From NCBI RefSeq assembly GCF_003254645.1, contig NZ_PNFD01000004.1, positions 186,001 through 250,000 of the forward strand: DNA of 64,000 bases. The letters are read 5' to 3'. Below the pieces are notes generated by a model that did not search any database, had not been told where the DNA came from, and saw nothing but the letters and a program-made list of their open reading frames with translations. Below, piece by piece: positions 52,284 through 60,536 of the stretch. Position 1 is the stretch's first letter, and each line of letters opens with the position of its first letter. The position numbers and the translations under genes were made by a program. This DNA comes from Microbacterium suaedae (GTDB lineage: Bacteria; Actinomycetota; Actinomycetes; Actinomycetales; Microbacteriaceae).

Positions 52284-54062
52284 GTGCTGCGCACACACAC
52301 GGCCGGCTCACTGCGAGCCGAGCACATCGGTCAGACCGTCACCCTCACGGGGTGGGTCGATCGTCGCCGCGATCACGGAGGAGTCGCCTTCATCGATCTG
52401 CGCGATGCCTCGGGCATCTCGCAGGTGGTCATCCGCGACGAAGAGGTGGCGCACCCGCTGCGCAACGAGTTCGTCCTCCGCGTGACGGGCGAGGTCTCCG
52501 GCCGCCCCGAGGGCAACGCGAACGACAACCTGCCGACGGGCGACATCGAGGTCATCGCGACCGAGGTCGAGGTGCTCAACGAGTCGGCGCCGCTTCCCTT
52601 CCAGGTGTCGACCGCCCTCGATGGACAGGAGACGGTCGGCGAGGAGGCGCGCCTCGCGCACCGCTACCTCGATCTGCGCCGCCCGTTCCCGGCGAAGGCG
52701 ATGCGCCTGCGCTCGAAGGCGAACCAGACGGCTCGGCGCGTGCTCGACCAGCAGGAGTTCGTCGAGGTCGAGACGCCGACGCTCACGCGCTCGACCCCCG
52801 AGGGAGCCCGCGACTTCGTCGTCCCCGCACGCCTCAGCCCCGGGTCCTGGTATGCCCTTCCCCAGTCGCCGCAGCTGTTCAAGCAGCTCCTCATGGTCGG
52901 CGGGATCGAGCGCTACTACCAGCTGGCCCGCAGCTACCGCGACGAGGACTTCCGCGCCGACCGCCAGCCCGAGTTCACGCAGCTCGACATCGAGATGAGC
53001 TTCGTCGACCAGGAGGACGTGATCGCGCTCGGCGAGCAGATCGTGTCCGAGCTGTGGAAGCTCATCGACGTCGAGATCCCCCTGCCGATCGACCGGATCA
53101 CGTACGCCGACGCTATGCGGCTGTACGGATCCGACAAGCCCGATCTGCGCTTCGGCAACGCGATCGTCGAGCTCGCGGAGTACTTCGCCGACACCCCGTT
53201 CCGCGTGTTCCAGCAGGAGTACGTCGGATCCGTCGTCATGCCCGGGGGCGCCTCGCTCCCCCGCCGCCAGTTCGACGCCTGGCAGGACTGGGCGAAGTCG
53301 CGCGGCGCGAAGGGCCTCGCGTACGTCACGTTCCTCGAGGACGGCACGCTCGGCGGCCCCGTCGCGAAGAACCTGTCCGACGCCGAGCGCGACGGTCTCG
53401 CAGATGCCACGGGCGCGAAGATCGGCGATGCTGTGTTCTTCGCCGCGGGCAAGACGGGCGAGGCGCGCGCGCTGCTCGGCGCCGCGCGCGTCGAGGTCGC
53501 GAAGCAGACCGGCCAGCTGAACGACGACGAGTTCGCCTTCGTCTGGGTCGTCGACGCCCCGATGTTCGAGTCGACGGCCGACGCTGTCGCTTCGGGCGAC
53601 GTCGCCGTCGGGGGCGGCGCCTGGACGGCCGTGCACCACGCCTTCACGGGCCCGAAGCCCGAGTTCGAGGACACCTTCGACACCGATCCCGGATCGGCGC
53701 TCGCCTACGCATACGACATCGTCTGCAACGGCGTCGAACTGGGCGGCGGCTCGATCCGCATCCACCGCGAGGACATCCAGAAGCGCGTCTTCGCGGTCAT
53801 GGGAATCGACGAGGAGGCCGCGCAGGAGAAGTTCGGCTTCCTGCTCGAGGCGTTCAAGTTCGGCGCCCCGCCCCACGGCGGCATCGCGCTGGGCTGGGAC
53901 CGCGTGCTGCAGCTGCTCACGAAGGCCGACTCGATCCGTGAGGTCATCGCGTTCCCGAAGACCGGCAACGGCTTCGACCCGCTGACGGCAGCCCCCGCGC
54001 CCATCACTCCGGAGCAGCGCGCCGAGGCCGGCGTCGACTACGAGCCCGACGAAAACGAGTAG
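52284..54062 (+). CDS. aspS: Aspartyl-tRNA synthetase
   Basis: 592-residue class II synthetase with an N-terminal OB-fold anticodon domain ([20 protein letters not shown]), motif 2 ([20 protein letters not shown]), a bacterial GAD insertion (about 300-420) and motif 3 ([14 protein letters not shown]). It charges tRNA-Asp. If the genome has GatCAB it may also mischarge tRNA-Asn, as is common in actinobacteria. The start is GTG at 52284 with AGGAGG upstream, and TAGGAT near 52240 is a likely -10. It is followed by a strong hairpin. Confidence 0.96.
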   Translation: MLRTHTAGSLRAEHIGQTVTLTGWVDRRRDHGGVAFIDLRDASGISQVVIRDEEVAHPLRNEFVLRVTGEVSGRPEGNANDNLPTGDIEVIATEVEVLNESAPLPFQVSTALDGQETVGEEARLAHRYLDLRRPFPAKAMRLRSKANQTARRVLDQQEFVEVETPTLTRSTPEGARDFVVPARLSPGSWYALPQSPQLFKQLLMVGGIERYYQLARSYRDEDFRADRQPEFTQLDIEMSFVDQEDVIALGEQIVSELWKLIDVEIPLPIDRITYADAMRLYGSDKPDLRFGNAIVELAEYFADTPFRVFQQEYVGSVVMPGGASLPRRQFDAWQDWAKSRGAKGLAYVTFLEDGTLGGPVAKNLSDAERDGLADATGAKIGDAVFFAAGKTGEARALLGAARVEVAKQTGQLNDDEFAFVWVVDAPMFESTADAVASGDVAVGGGAWTAVHHAFTGPKPEFEDTFDTDPGSALAYAYDIVCNGVELGGGSIRIHREDIQKRVFAVMGIDEEAAQEKFGFLLEAFKFGAPPHGGIALGWDRVLQLLTKADSIREVIAFPKTGNGFDPLTAAPAPITPEQRAEAGVDYEPDENE

Positions 54063-54076
54063 GCCCCGTCGCATGA

Positions 54077-54107
54077 GCGCCCCCGCGGATCCGATCCGCG
54101 GGGGCGC
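54077..54107 (+). terminator. aspS terminator hairpin
   Basis: Perfect 15-bp stem GCGCCCCCGCGGATC with a 1-nt loop, 15 bp after the aspS stop. GC-rich with no U-tract, as is usual here. Confidence 0.8.
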
Positions 54108-54115
54108 TTCGCGTT

Positions 54116-54187
54116 TCGCCGGAGATTCGCCCATCCTTCGGATCCGGTGGGGAATTCTGGTCCGTAGATCCGACGATTCTCCGGCGT
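54116..54187. repeat. Family D inverted-repeat element, copy D1 (72 bp)
   Basis: Left arm CGCCGGAGATTCGCCCATC, right arm CGACGATTCTCCGGCG. The outer 7 to 9 bp pair well and the inner arm is partly decayed. It lies 127 bp upstream of the DUF559 nuclease gene and aligns without gaps to D2 and D3. Confidence 0.85.
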
Positions 54188-54313
54188 TCCGGTCGGCCCT
54201 GTTGGGGGCGACGTGGGGGTCAGCGTGTCCACAGGCGCCGAACTCGTGGAGTTATCTGAGGATCCGGGGCCTGTGACGCACGCGTCGCCGCGGATCTCGG
54301 CATCGTGCTGTCC

Positions 54314-55138
54314 ATGCACATCGAGAACGAGCTCCTCCGGGCGGGCGGCATCGCGCGGACGCGATTCCTGGTCGACGCCGGTGCGACGCCCTCACAGATC
54401 ACACGCGCGGTGCACGACGGTCGGGTCGAGCGCCCGGCCAAGGGCTGGATCGCCCTGCCGGATGCGGATCCGCTACTGCGGCGGGCCGCGATGGCGGGTG
54501 TCGTCCTGTCCTGCGTCACAGCCGCCAAGCGGCATGGACTCTGGGATGTCGGCGCCCCGCAGGTGCACGTCGCGGTCGCGCCGAACGGGAAGCCACGCGC
54601 GACGACGACCGCGCGCGTGCACTGGTTCCAGCCGCTCATACCGCGCCAGCCCGGCGCCCTCGTGGATCCCATCGAGAACACGCTCGCGATCGTGGCCGAG
54701 TGCCAGCCGCACGAGGAGGCGCTGACGATCTGGGAATCCGCGATCCGACGCGAGGCGATCGCGCTGGACACGATTCGCACGCTGCCGCTCGGCCCGAAGG
54801 CGCGCCGGATCCTCGACGAGGCCCGGCCCTTCGCCGACGAGGGCACAGAGACGATCCTCTTCAACCGCCTGAAGTGGCTGCGGCTCCCCCTCCGCCGTCA
54901 GGTCTGGCTGCTCGGCCACCGCGTCGACCTGCTCGTCGGCGATCGCCTCGTGATCCAGGTCGATGGCGGGCACCACGTCGATGCCCAGCGCACGAGCGAC
55001 AACGCGCACGATGCGCGGCTGCGCCTGGCCGGGTATCACCCGATCCGGATCACCTACTGGCAGCTCATGCACGAATGGCACGTCGTGCAGGACCTCATCC
55101 TCGGCGCGATCGCGCGCGGGCTCCATCTCGCCGCATGA
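54314..55138 (+). CDS. DUF559 (Vsr-like PD-(D/E)XK) nuclease with N-terminal AbiEi-like domain
   Basis: 274-residue protein. Residues 1-45 resemble the winged-helix AbiEi antitoxin-type domain (AGGIARTRFLVDAGATPSQI). Residues 175-270 form a DUF559 domain, a Vsr-related endonuclease fold. Likely catalytic residues are Glu178 or Glu180 (EGTETIL), Asp205 (HRVDLLVGD), Gln215-x-Asp217 and His220/His221 (LVIQVDGGHH); the usual Glu at 215 is Gln. The start ATG at 54314 is preferred to GTG at 54305. 72-bp D repeats lie on both sides. No AbiEii toxin is beside it, so a toxin-antitoxin role is unlikely. The function is unknown. Confidence 0.82.
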   Translation: MHIENELLRAGGIARTRFLVDAGATPSQITRAVHDGRVERPAKGWIALPDADPLLRRAAMAGVVLSCVTAAKRHGLWDVGAPQVHVAVAPNGKPRATTTARVHWFQPLIPRQPGALVDPIENTLAIVAECQPHEEALTIWESAIRREAIALDTIRTLPLGPKARRILDEARPFADEGTETILFNRLKWLRLPLRRQVWLLGHRVDLLVGDRLVIQVDGGHHVDAQRTSDNAHDARLRLAGYHPIRITYWQLMHEWHVVQDLILGAIARGLHLAA

Positions 55139-55150
55139 GCACGCGCCCGT

Positions 55151-55222
55151 CCGCCGGAGATTCGCCCATGTGTCGGATCGGATGTGCGATCCGGATCCGA
55201 AGAACGGGCGAATCTCCGGCGG
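55151..55222. repeat. Family D inverted-repeat element, copy D2 (72 bp)
   Basis: Perfect 17-bp arms CCGCCGGAGATTCGCCC and complement. It is the best-preserved D copy, 12 bp downstream of the DUF559 stop. Confidence 0.92.
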
Positions 55223-55236
55223 ATCGACTTCGCCGC

Positions 55237-55536
55237 CTACAGCTCGATGTCGATGGCCGCCCGACGCGACTTGAACGTGCCGATGAACTTCGACACGGCG
55301 ACGTGGGCGGGGTGAGTTGCGTACACGGCGAGCGCGTCGGCGTCGTCGAAGTCGGCGACGAGCGCGAAGTCGTAGTTGCCGTCGATGTCGACGGCGTTCG
55401 CTCCGACGATCATCGAGCGCAGACCGGGGACGACGCCGACGAGCTTCTCGAGCTGCACCGCCGCCTCCGTGATCTTGGCGTTGCGGTCCTCGGCGGTGTC
55501 GGCATCGACGTCGAACATCACGATATGGCGGATCAT
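55237..55536 (-). CDS. Dabb-domain (stress-responsive alpha/beta barrel) protein
   Basis: 99-residue single-domain protein of the Dabb family, which forms dimeric alpha/beta barrels. The family pattern is present: IRHIVMFDVDADT at the start, LVGVVPGLRSM in the middle and YDFALVADFDDADALAVYATHPAHVAV in the second half. The ATG is at 55536 with AAAGGAG upstream. Its role is unknown; some family members are cyclases or stress proteins. It is convergent with the DUF559 gene across D2. Confidence 0.85.
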   Translation of the reverse strand: MIRHIVMFDVDADTAEDRNAKITEAAVQLEKLVGVVPGLRSMIVGANAVDIDGNYDFALVADFDDADALAVYATHPAHVAVSKFIGTFKSRRAAIDIEL

Positions 55537-55619
55537 GTGCGCTCCTTTGCGGATCAGGGGATCCTGTCATCGTACGGATCGATTCGGATCCCGACGGGAG
55601 GTCGACGCGATGGCGCGGC

Positions 55620-57131
55620 TCACGCCGCCGTCACGCGCACGGTGTGGTGGCCGGTTGCACCGTCAGGCGCCGGCGGCGCGGTGTCGGATGTCTGCGTCTC
55701 ACCTTGGCGGCTCAGGGCTCGGCAGGTGAGGGTGTGTTCCCCGGGCGCGAGGGCGACGGGCAGACTCCACTGCACCCATGTGTCGTCCGAGATGGCCGAT
55801 GCGAGCTGTGCGCGCTGCCACGATCCGCCGTCGACCGACACCTCGACCCCCGCGACTCCGACGTGCTGCTGCCACGCGACCCCGGCGACCACCGTCTCGC
55901 CCGACGGCACCTCGGTGCCGCGCGGCACGTCGATGCGGGACTGCAATTTAACGGGTCCTCGCTCCGACCAGCCGCGGTCCGTCCAGTACGCGCGTGCCTG
56001 ATCGAAGCGCGTCACTTCGAGATCGACGACCCACTTCGTCGCCGAGACGTAGCCATAGAGCCCCGGCACCACCATCCGCACAGGGAAGCCGTGCGCGAAC
56101 GGCAGCGGCTCGCCGTTCATGCCGACGGCGAGAATCGCGTTGCGGTCGTCGGTCAGCGTCTCGAGGGGCGTGCCGGCCGAGAAGCCGTCGTGCGACCGCG
56201 ACAGCACCATGTCTGCATCGGGCAGCGGCCCGGCCTCGGCCAGCAGGTGGCGGATCGGGTAGCCGAGCCAGACCGCGTTGCCGATGAGCCCGCCGCCGAC
56301 CGTATTCGACACGCAGGCGAGGGTCGTGACCGACTCTTCGAGCGGGAGCGCGAGCATCTCGTCCCAGGTGAGCGTCACCTCGCGCTCGACGAGGCCGTGG
56401 ATCCGCAGGCTCCACTGCGCGGGGTCGATCTCGGGCACGACGAGCGCCGTGTCGATGCGGTAGAAGTCACGGTTCGGCGTGATGACGGGGGCGAGCCCGT
56501 CGATGCCGAGCTCCGCGCCCTCGGGAACGCTCGCGCCGACACCGGCTGCCGGCAATCGGATCGCGGCACGGATCGCCTGGACCGCGCGATCGGTCGCGGT
56601 CCCGACGCTCGACCAGACGGCGGCCGCGGCGCCGACGACGGCGGCTGCGCCGCTCGCGAAGAGAAATCCCCGCCTCGACAGCCCCTCGGCCTGCTCGGAC
56701 TCGCGGCGCCGCACCAGAAGCCAGACGCCCGCCGCGCCGACCCCGCCGGCGATGGCCGAGGGGAGAATCGCAAGCGCGTCGGGATTCGCACGTGTGAGGA
56801 CGGCGGCAATGCCGACCAGGCCGAGGGCGCCCGCCACGACGGATCCCCACGGCGGGCGGATCCGCTGGATCTGCCCCGCGATCGCGGCCACGCCGAGGAG
56901 GACCGCTCCGATCAGCACGAGGAGAGCGATCTTGTCTGCCGTGCCGAAGAGCTCGATCGCGAGGTCCTTCGCCCACGTCGGCGCGAGGTCGATGAGAGCG
57001 GATCCGATGCCGGCGAACGGGCTCGAACGCGGCGCCACCAGCGCGGCTACGAGCTCGCCGAGCCCCGCGCCGGCGATTGCGGACGCCATTCCCGCCCACG
57101 CGGCGGCGGCCCTCGAGATCCGCTTCTCCAT
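55620..57131 (-). CDS. Membrane-anchored molybdopterin-dependent oxidoreductase (sulfite oxidase family)
   Basis: 503-residue protein. An N-terminal block of about four spans (10-30, 68-88, 97-115, 121-140) is followed by SRRGFLF at 152 and another hydrophobic segment. A catalytic domain of the sulfite-oxidase/YedY fold comes next, with the molybdenum-ligating Cys in TLACVSNTVGG (Cys273). A C-terminal dimerisation (Mo-co_dimer) domain ends the protein. The internal twin-Arg segment suggests Tat-type export of the folded domain after membrane insertion. The ATG is at 57131. The substrate is unknown. Confidence 0.88.
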   Translation of the reverse strand: MEKRISRAAAAWAGMASAIAGAGLGELVAALVAPRSSPFAGIGSALIDLAPTWAKDLAIELFGTADKIALLVLIGAVLLGVAAIAGQIQRIRPPWGSVVAGALGLVGIAAVLTRANPDALAILPSAIAGGVGAAGVWLLVRRRESEQAEGLSRRGFLFASGAAAVVGAAAAVWSSVGTATDRAVQAIRAAIRLPAAGVGASVPEGAELGIDGLAPVITPNRDFYRIDTALVVPEIDPAQWSLRIHGLVEREVTLTWDEMLALPLEESVTTLACVSNTVGGGLIGNAVWLGYPIRHLLAEAGPLPDADMVLSRSHDGFSAGTPLETLTDDRNAILAVGMNGEPLPFAHGFPVRMVVPGLYGYVSATKWVVDLEVTRFDQARAYWTDRGWSERGPVKLQSRIDVPRGTEVPSGETVVAGVAWQQHVGVAGVEVSVDGGSWQRAQLASAISDDTWVQWSLPVALAPGEHTLTCRALSRQGETQTSDTAPPAPDGATGHHTVRVTAA

Positions 57132-57172
57132 GCCCTGAGGCTACGACGCGGCCTCACGCCGCCGGATGATCC

Positions 57173-57442
57173 TTACGAAGACGAAATGTGCGCGTCCGCC
57201 CGACGTGCACGGGCATCGCGTCGCGTGTCGGAAACGAACCAGAGGATCGAGCCGAGCACGGGAAGAACGATCACGGCGATCGCCCAGAGCGCGCGGCGGT
57301 CGCGGTCTGCCCCGCGCGCCCGCCCGATCGACACGAGCGCGGTGATCGCGACGGCTGCGACGAGCAGAACCATCCCGCTCCACGCGATGTCGTACGCCGC
57401 GGGAATGAGTGGATTCGTGCCCACCTCTTCCGAGATCATCAT
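57173..57442 (-). CDS. Small PLDc_N-domain membrane protein
   Basis: 89-residue protein with two spans (about 16-38 and 50-70). The second ends WAIAVIVLPVLGSILWFVSD, which matches the PLDc_N domain, and a short basic tail follows. It is the second stand-alone PLDc_N protein of the window. The start ATG at 57442 is the first of two adjacent ATGs; the longer frame overlaps the next genes. The function is unknown. Confidence 0.75.
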   Translation of the reverse strand: MMISEEVGTNPLIPAAYDIAWSGMVLLVAAVAITALVSIGRARGADRDRRALWAIAVIVLPVLGSILWFVSDTRRDARARRADAHISSS

Positions 57443-57462
57443 GGCGGTGACGCTACCAGCGG

Positions 57463-57720
57463 TCACCGACCGCCGAGCGCCTGCGACAGCCGATCCCGCG
57501 AGACGCGCCAGTGTCCGTGCAGTTCGCCGTCGATGAGGACGACGGGGATCTTCTCCCACCACTTCTCGTACAGCTGCGGATCGTCGACGATCGACAGCTC
57601 GGTCACCTCGACGCGATCGGCGACGGGATCGGGCAGCTCGGCGAGCGTCTGGTCGATGACCTCGCGCGCGACATCGCAGAGGTGGCAGTCGGGCTTGCCG
57701 ATGAGGGTGAGCTGCGTCAC
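57463..57720 (-). CDS. Glutaredoxin-like thiol protein
   Basis: 85-residue glutaredoxin-family (DUF836-type) protein with active site CHLC (Cys12, Cys15) at the start of the first helix and a cis-Pro region (EKIPVVLIDG). The start is GTG at 57720. The 4-bp overlap (GTGA) with the rhodanese stop shows translational coupling, so the two may act together in thiol or persulfide handling. Confidence 0.87.
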   Translation of the reverse strand: MTQLTLIGKPDCHLCDVAREVIDQTLAELPDPVADRVEVTELSIVDDPQLYEKWWEKIPVVLIDGELHGHWRVSRDRLSQALGGR

Positions 57721-58007
57721 CGCTCGACCTCGTAGCCCGCGTCGATCCACGCATCGGTTCCGCCGACGACATTCGTGGCGTCGTAGCCGCGAGGTTCGAG
57801 GGCGGCGACGACCTGGGCCGAGCGCCCACCGACCTTGCAGATGACGTCGAACTCGTGGGGCAGCTCGCCGAGCCGCTCCCCCAGCTGTGAGAGAGGGATG
57901 TTGACCGCGCCGGGCACACGGCCCGCGGCGAACTCGCCTTCCTCACGCACGTCGATGAGCGGGGTGTCCGTGCGCGCCGACAGTTCGGCGACCGTGATCT
58001 CCTGCAT
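57717..58007 (-). CDS. Single-domain rhodanese sulfurtransferase
   Basis: 96-residue rhodanese domain with a six-residue active-site loop starting at Cys57 (CKVGGRS), plus LIDVREEGEFAAGRVPGAVNI and the C-terminal GGTDAWIDAGYEV. It carries sulfur as a Cys persulfide in the cytoplasm. The start ATG at 58007 has GAGAAT 6 nt upstream. It is first in a two-gene unit with the glutaredoxin-like protein, just beyond repeat A4. Confidence 0.9.
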   Translation of the reverse strand: MQEITVAELSARTDTPLIDVREEGEFAAGRVPGAVNIPLSQLGERLGELPHEFDVICKVGGRSAQVVAALEPRGYDATNVVGGTDAWIDAGYEVER

Positions 58008-58054
58008 GGATCCATTCTCGCGCACGAGCGACCCCTTGGTCCCGCCCGCGCGGA

Positions 58055-58150
58055 TGCACAACGACGCCAATTCTGCGCGGGGCCGGATCGGATCCCGCGG
58101 AATCACGCGGCTCGTCCGCGAAGCGGCACCAGAATTGGCGTCGTTGTGCA
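58055..58150. repeat. Family A inverted-repeat element, copy A4 (96 bp, long subtype)
   Basis: Perfect 20-bp arms TGCACAACGACGCCAATTCT and complement. The interior has CGGAATCACGCGG, shared with A5 but not with A1 to A3. It lies between the rhodanese and the Met-rich lipoprotein. Confidence 0.92.
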
Positions 58151-58163
58151 GGGAGGTCCCACG

Positions 58164-58466
58164 TCACATCGCGCACTCGGCCATCGGCTGCTCGGCCATC
58201 TCGTCGTCCGACATCGATTCCTCGTCCATCGACTCGTCCGACATCGACTCGTCCGCATCGTCCTTGGGCGCCTCGGTCTCGCAGTCGTCCATGGGGGCCT
58301 CGGAGTCCATCTCCTCGTCCATCGGCGCGTCCGACTCCATCGGCTGCTCCATGGGTGTTTCGTCCATCGGCTCCTCCTCGTCGCCCGATCCCGCACCTGT
58401 GCCGCAGCCGGCGAGGACGAGGGCGAGCCCGACGAGGGCGCTTGCTGTGATCGGTGTTCTGCGCAT
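58164..58466 (-). CDS. Met- and Asp/Glu-rich lipoprotein
   Basis: 100-residue predicted lipoprotein. The signal peptide has a lipobox (LVLAGC, Cys21). The mature 80 residues hold 12 Met, about 32 acidic residues, three Cys including the lipidated one, and a single Lys. Met recurs in short units such as PMDE, PMEQ, SMDE and SMSD. I recognise no family. Spaced Met and acidic side chains outside the membrane could bind metal (copper or others), which is inference. The start ATG at 58466 has GAGAG upstream. It is divergent from the two-component system, so it may be its target. Confidence 0.7.
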   Translation of the reverse strand: MRRTPITASALVGLALVLAGCGTGAGSGDEEEPMDETPMEQPMESDAPMDEEMDSEAPMDDCETEAPKDDADESMSDESMDEESMSDDEMAEQPMAECAM

Positions 58467-58590
58467 GGCTCTCTCCTGGGTTCTGGTCGCGCCATTCGCG
58501 ACCTCTCCTCCGACGCAACCACCCCGCCTCGCCGCGCGGGCGAGAGGTTTCAAGGACGTAAGGGTCGGTGTCCGCCTCGGCTCGAAGGCC

Positions 58591-58596
58591 TATCGT
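58591..58596 (+). promoter_or_regulatory. -10 hexamer TATCGT for the response-regulator operon
   Basis: TATCGT ends 7 nt before the ATG at 58604. Confidence 0.5.
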
Positions 58597-58603
58597 CGGG
58601 ACC

Positions 58604-59308
58604 ATGGACAGCGCACCGCGGGTCATGGTCGTCGAGGACGATCCCACCGTGCGCGCCATCGTGGGCGATTACCTCCGCGATGCCGGCCTCGTGGTCTCGC
58701 TCCACAGCGATGGGATCTCGGCGCGCGCCGCCCTCGCAGATGGCGTGCCCGATCTCCTCGTCGTCGACCGCATGCTGCCCGGGATCAGCGGAGACGAACT
58801 CTGCCGCGACGTTCGTTCGGGATCCAATGTGCCGATCCTCATGCTCACAGCACTCGGCGGCGTGGAACGGCGCATCGAGGGCCTCGAGTTCGGCGCCGAC
58901 GACTACCTCTCGAAGCCCTTCGCGATGCGCGAGCTGCTGCTCCGGGTGCGAGCGCTCCTGAGGCGCCGGCAGGCGGCCGATCCCGTCTCGGTATTCCAGA
59001 CCGGACGTTTTCGCGTGGAACCCGCACACCGGCGTGCGTGGATCGCCGGACGCGAGATCGCTCTGACATCGCGCGAGTACGAGCTGCTGCTGCACCTCGC
59101 GCGACACCCGAATCGCGTGTTCACGCGCGACGAGCTTCTGCGCGCCGTGTGGGGATGGAGCGTCGGCGACGCGTCCACCGTGACGGTGCATGTGCGGCGA
59201 CTCCGCGAAAAAATCGAGGAGGACCCGCGCTTCCCCGAGTATCTGCGCACGGAGTGGGGTCGCGGCTACCGCTTCACGCCGGAGGGGGATGCGCCATCGA
59301 CGTCATGA
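58604..59308 (+). CDS. OmpR-family response regulator
   Basis: 234-residue two-component regulator. The receiver domain has the acidic pocket EDD (11-13), the phospho-acceptor Asp55 (LLVVDRMLPG) and the conserved Lys (LSKPF). It is joined to a winged-helix DNA-binding domain (LTSREYELLLHLARHPNRVF, VTVHVRRLREKIEEDP, VWGWSVGD). The ATG is at 58604. It overlaps the kinase gene by 4 bp (ATGA). It is divergent from the Met-rich lipoprotein gene. Confidence 0.93.
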   Translation: MDSAPRVMVVEDDPTVRAIVGDYLRDAGLVVSLHSDGISARAALADGVPDLLVVDRMLPGISGDELCRDVRSGSNVPILMLTALGGVERRIEGLEFGADDYLSKPFAMRELLLRVRALLRRRQAADPVSVFQTGRFRVEPAHRRAWIAGREIALTSREYELLLHLARHPNRVFTRDELLRAVWGWSVGDASTVTVHVRRLREKIEEDPRFPEYLRTEWGRGYRFTPEGDAPSTS

Positions 59309-60519
59309 TGCTGGGCGGCTGGGACATCGCCCTGATCGTCGCCACCGCGCTCGTGTGCACGACCGGCGTGGCGGGCGTCACGTTGCTTCTGCTCCGCTGG
59401 AATCGGCGCCGCTCGATCGCCTCACAGTTCACGATCGTCGTCGCGGGCGCCGTCGGTGGCGTCGTCGTCTCGACGGTGGCGATCATGGGCGAGATGTATG
59501 TGTCGCCGCACGACCTCACCGTGTTCCTCTGGGTCGTCGGGGTCTCGGCGATCGTGAGCATCGCCGCCGCGTGGTTTCTCGCGAGGCGGACGGCGCGCGC
59601 GTCGACGGCCGCCCTCATCGCCTCGGCGCGGCAGCTCGGCGAAGGTGCCGTCGTCGACGCCGAGCACCCCGGATGGCGAGAGTTCGACGACGTGTCCGCC
59701 CAGCTGGCGGAGACGAGCGAGAAGCTCGCGGCCGCCCGCGCCGAGATCGCGAAGCTCGACGACGCTCGGCGGCAGTTCTTCGCGTGGATCTCACACGATC
59801 TGCGGACGCCGCTCGCGGGGATCCGCGCGACGGCCGAGGCGATTGACGACGGCGTGACGTCGGATCCGGCCGCCTCGGCGCGCGTCATCCGCGCCCGCGT
59901 CGACGCGCTCGATCGCATGGTCGACGATCTCTTCCAGCTCTCGCGCCTCGAGACCGGCACGCTCGTCCTGCAACGCGAACTCGTGTCGCTGCTCGATCTC
60001 GTGTCCGACGCCGTGGTGGATGTGCAGGCGCAGGCGGAAGACCGCGGCGTGCGGATCGTGCCCGCCCGCATCGACGGGCACATGCTCTGGGCGGATCCGC
60101 GCGAGCTCACCCGCGCGATCGGAAACCTCCTCGCGAACGCGGTGCGCCACGCGCCCGAGGGGTCGGAGATCCTCATCGACGCGGAGCGACGGGATCCGAT
60201 CCGCCGGACGATCGCTCATCCGACGGATCGAACCGGCGGTGCGGATCCGGCAAAACCGACATTCTCCGAAGATCCGGACGCCGACGGCTCCGGAAACCTC
60301 GTCCTCAGCGTCATGGACCACGGATCCGGCGTCGCGAGCGAGGATCTCGGGCGACTGTTCGACGTCGGGTGGCGCGCCGAGGGATCCCGCGACGAGCCCG
60401 GCGCCGGGCTCGGCCTCGCGATCGTCCGCGGCATCGTCGAAGCGCACGGCGGCGCCGTGGGCGCAGACAACGTTGACGACGGCTTCGTCGTCACGCTCGC
60501 GCTGCCCGCTGAACGCTGA
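59305..60519 (+). CDS. Sensor histidine kinase with repeat-derived insertion in the ATPase domain
   Basis: 404-residue membrane kinase with three N-terminal spans (about 6-30, 38-60, 68-92), a HAMP-like stretch and the dimerisation H-box WISHDLRTPLAGI (His164). The HATPase_c domain has the N-box (NLLANAVRHAPEG), the G1 box MDHGSGV and the G2 box GAGLGLAIVRG. Between the N-box strand (ILIDAERRD) and the next strand (GNLVLSVMDHG) lies an extra segment of about 30 residues. It is encoded mostly by a 72-bp D repeat copy that keeps the frame. All catalytic boxes are intact, so the kinase may still work. The start is ATG at 59305. Confidence 0.9.
   Translation: MMLGGWDIALIVATALVCTTGVAGVTLLLLRWNRRRSIASQFTIVVAGAVGGVVVSTVAIMGEMYVSPHDLTVFLWVVGVSAIVSIAAAWFLARRTARASTAALIASARQLGEGAVVDAEHPGWREFDDVSAQLAETSEKLAAARAEIAKLDDARRQFFAWISHDLRTPLAGIRATAEAIDDGVTSDPAASARVIRARVDALDRMVDDLFQLSRLETGTLVLQRELVSLLDLVSDAVVDVQAQAEDRGVRIVPARIDGHMLWADPRELTRAIGNLLANAVRHAPEGSEILIDAERRDPIRRTIAHPTDRTGGADPAKPTFSEDPDADGSGNLVLSVMDHGSGVASEDLGRLFDVGWRAEGSRDEPGAGLGLAIVRGIVEAHGGAVGADNVDDGFVVTLALPAER
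60201..60272. repeat. Family D element copy D3, inside the kinase CDS (72 bp)
   Basis: Aligns without gaps to D1 and D2 over 72 positions. The left end CCGCCGGA and CGGATCG at 24-30 match D2, and ATTCTCCG at 61-68 matches D1 at the same position. The arms are decayed. 72 bp equals 24 codons, so the reading frame is kept. Confidence 0.72.
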
Positions 60520-60536
60520 GCGTCGAGCCTCATCCA

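Noticed and set aside
54314..55138. AbiE-type toxin-antitoxin system
   Set aside because: The AbiEi-like N-terminus is present but no AbiEii nucleotidyltransferase gene is adjacent. The C-terminus is a nuclease domain.
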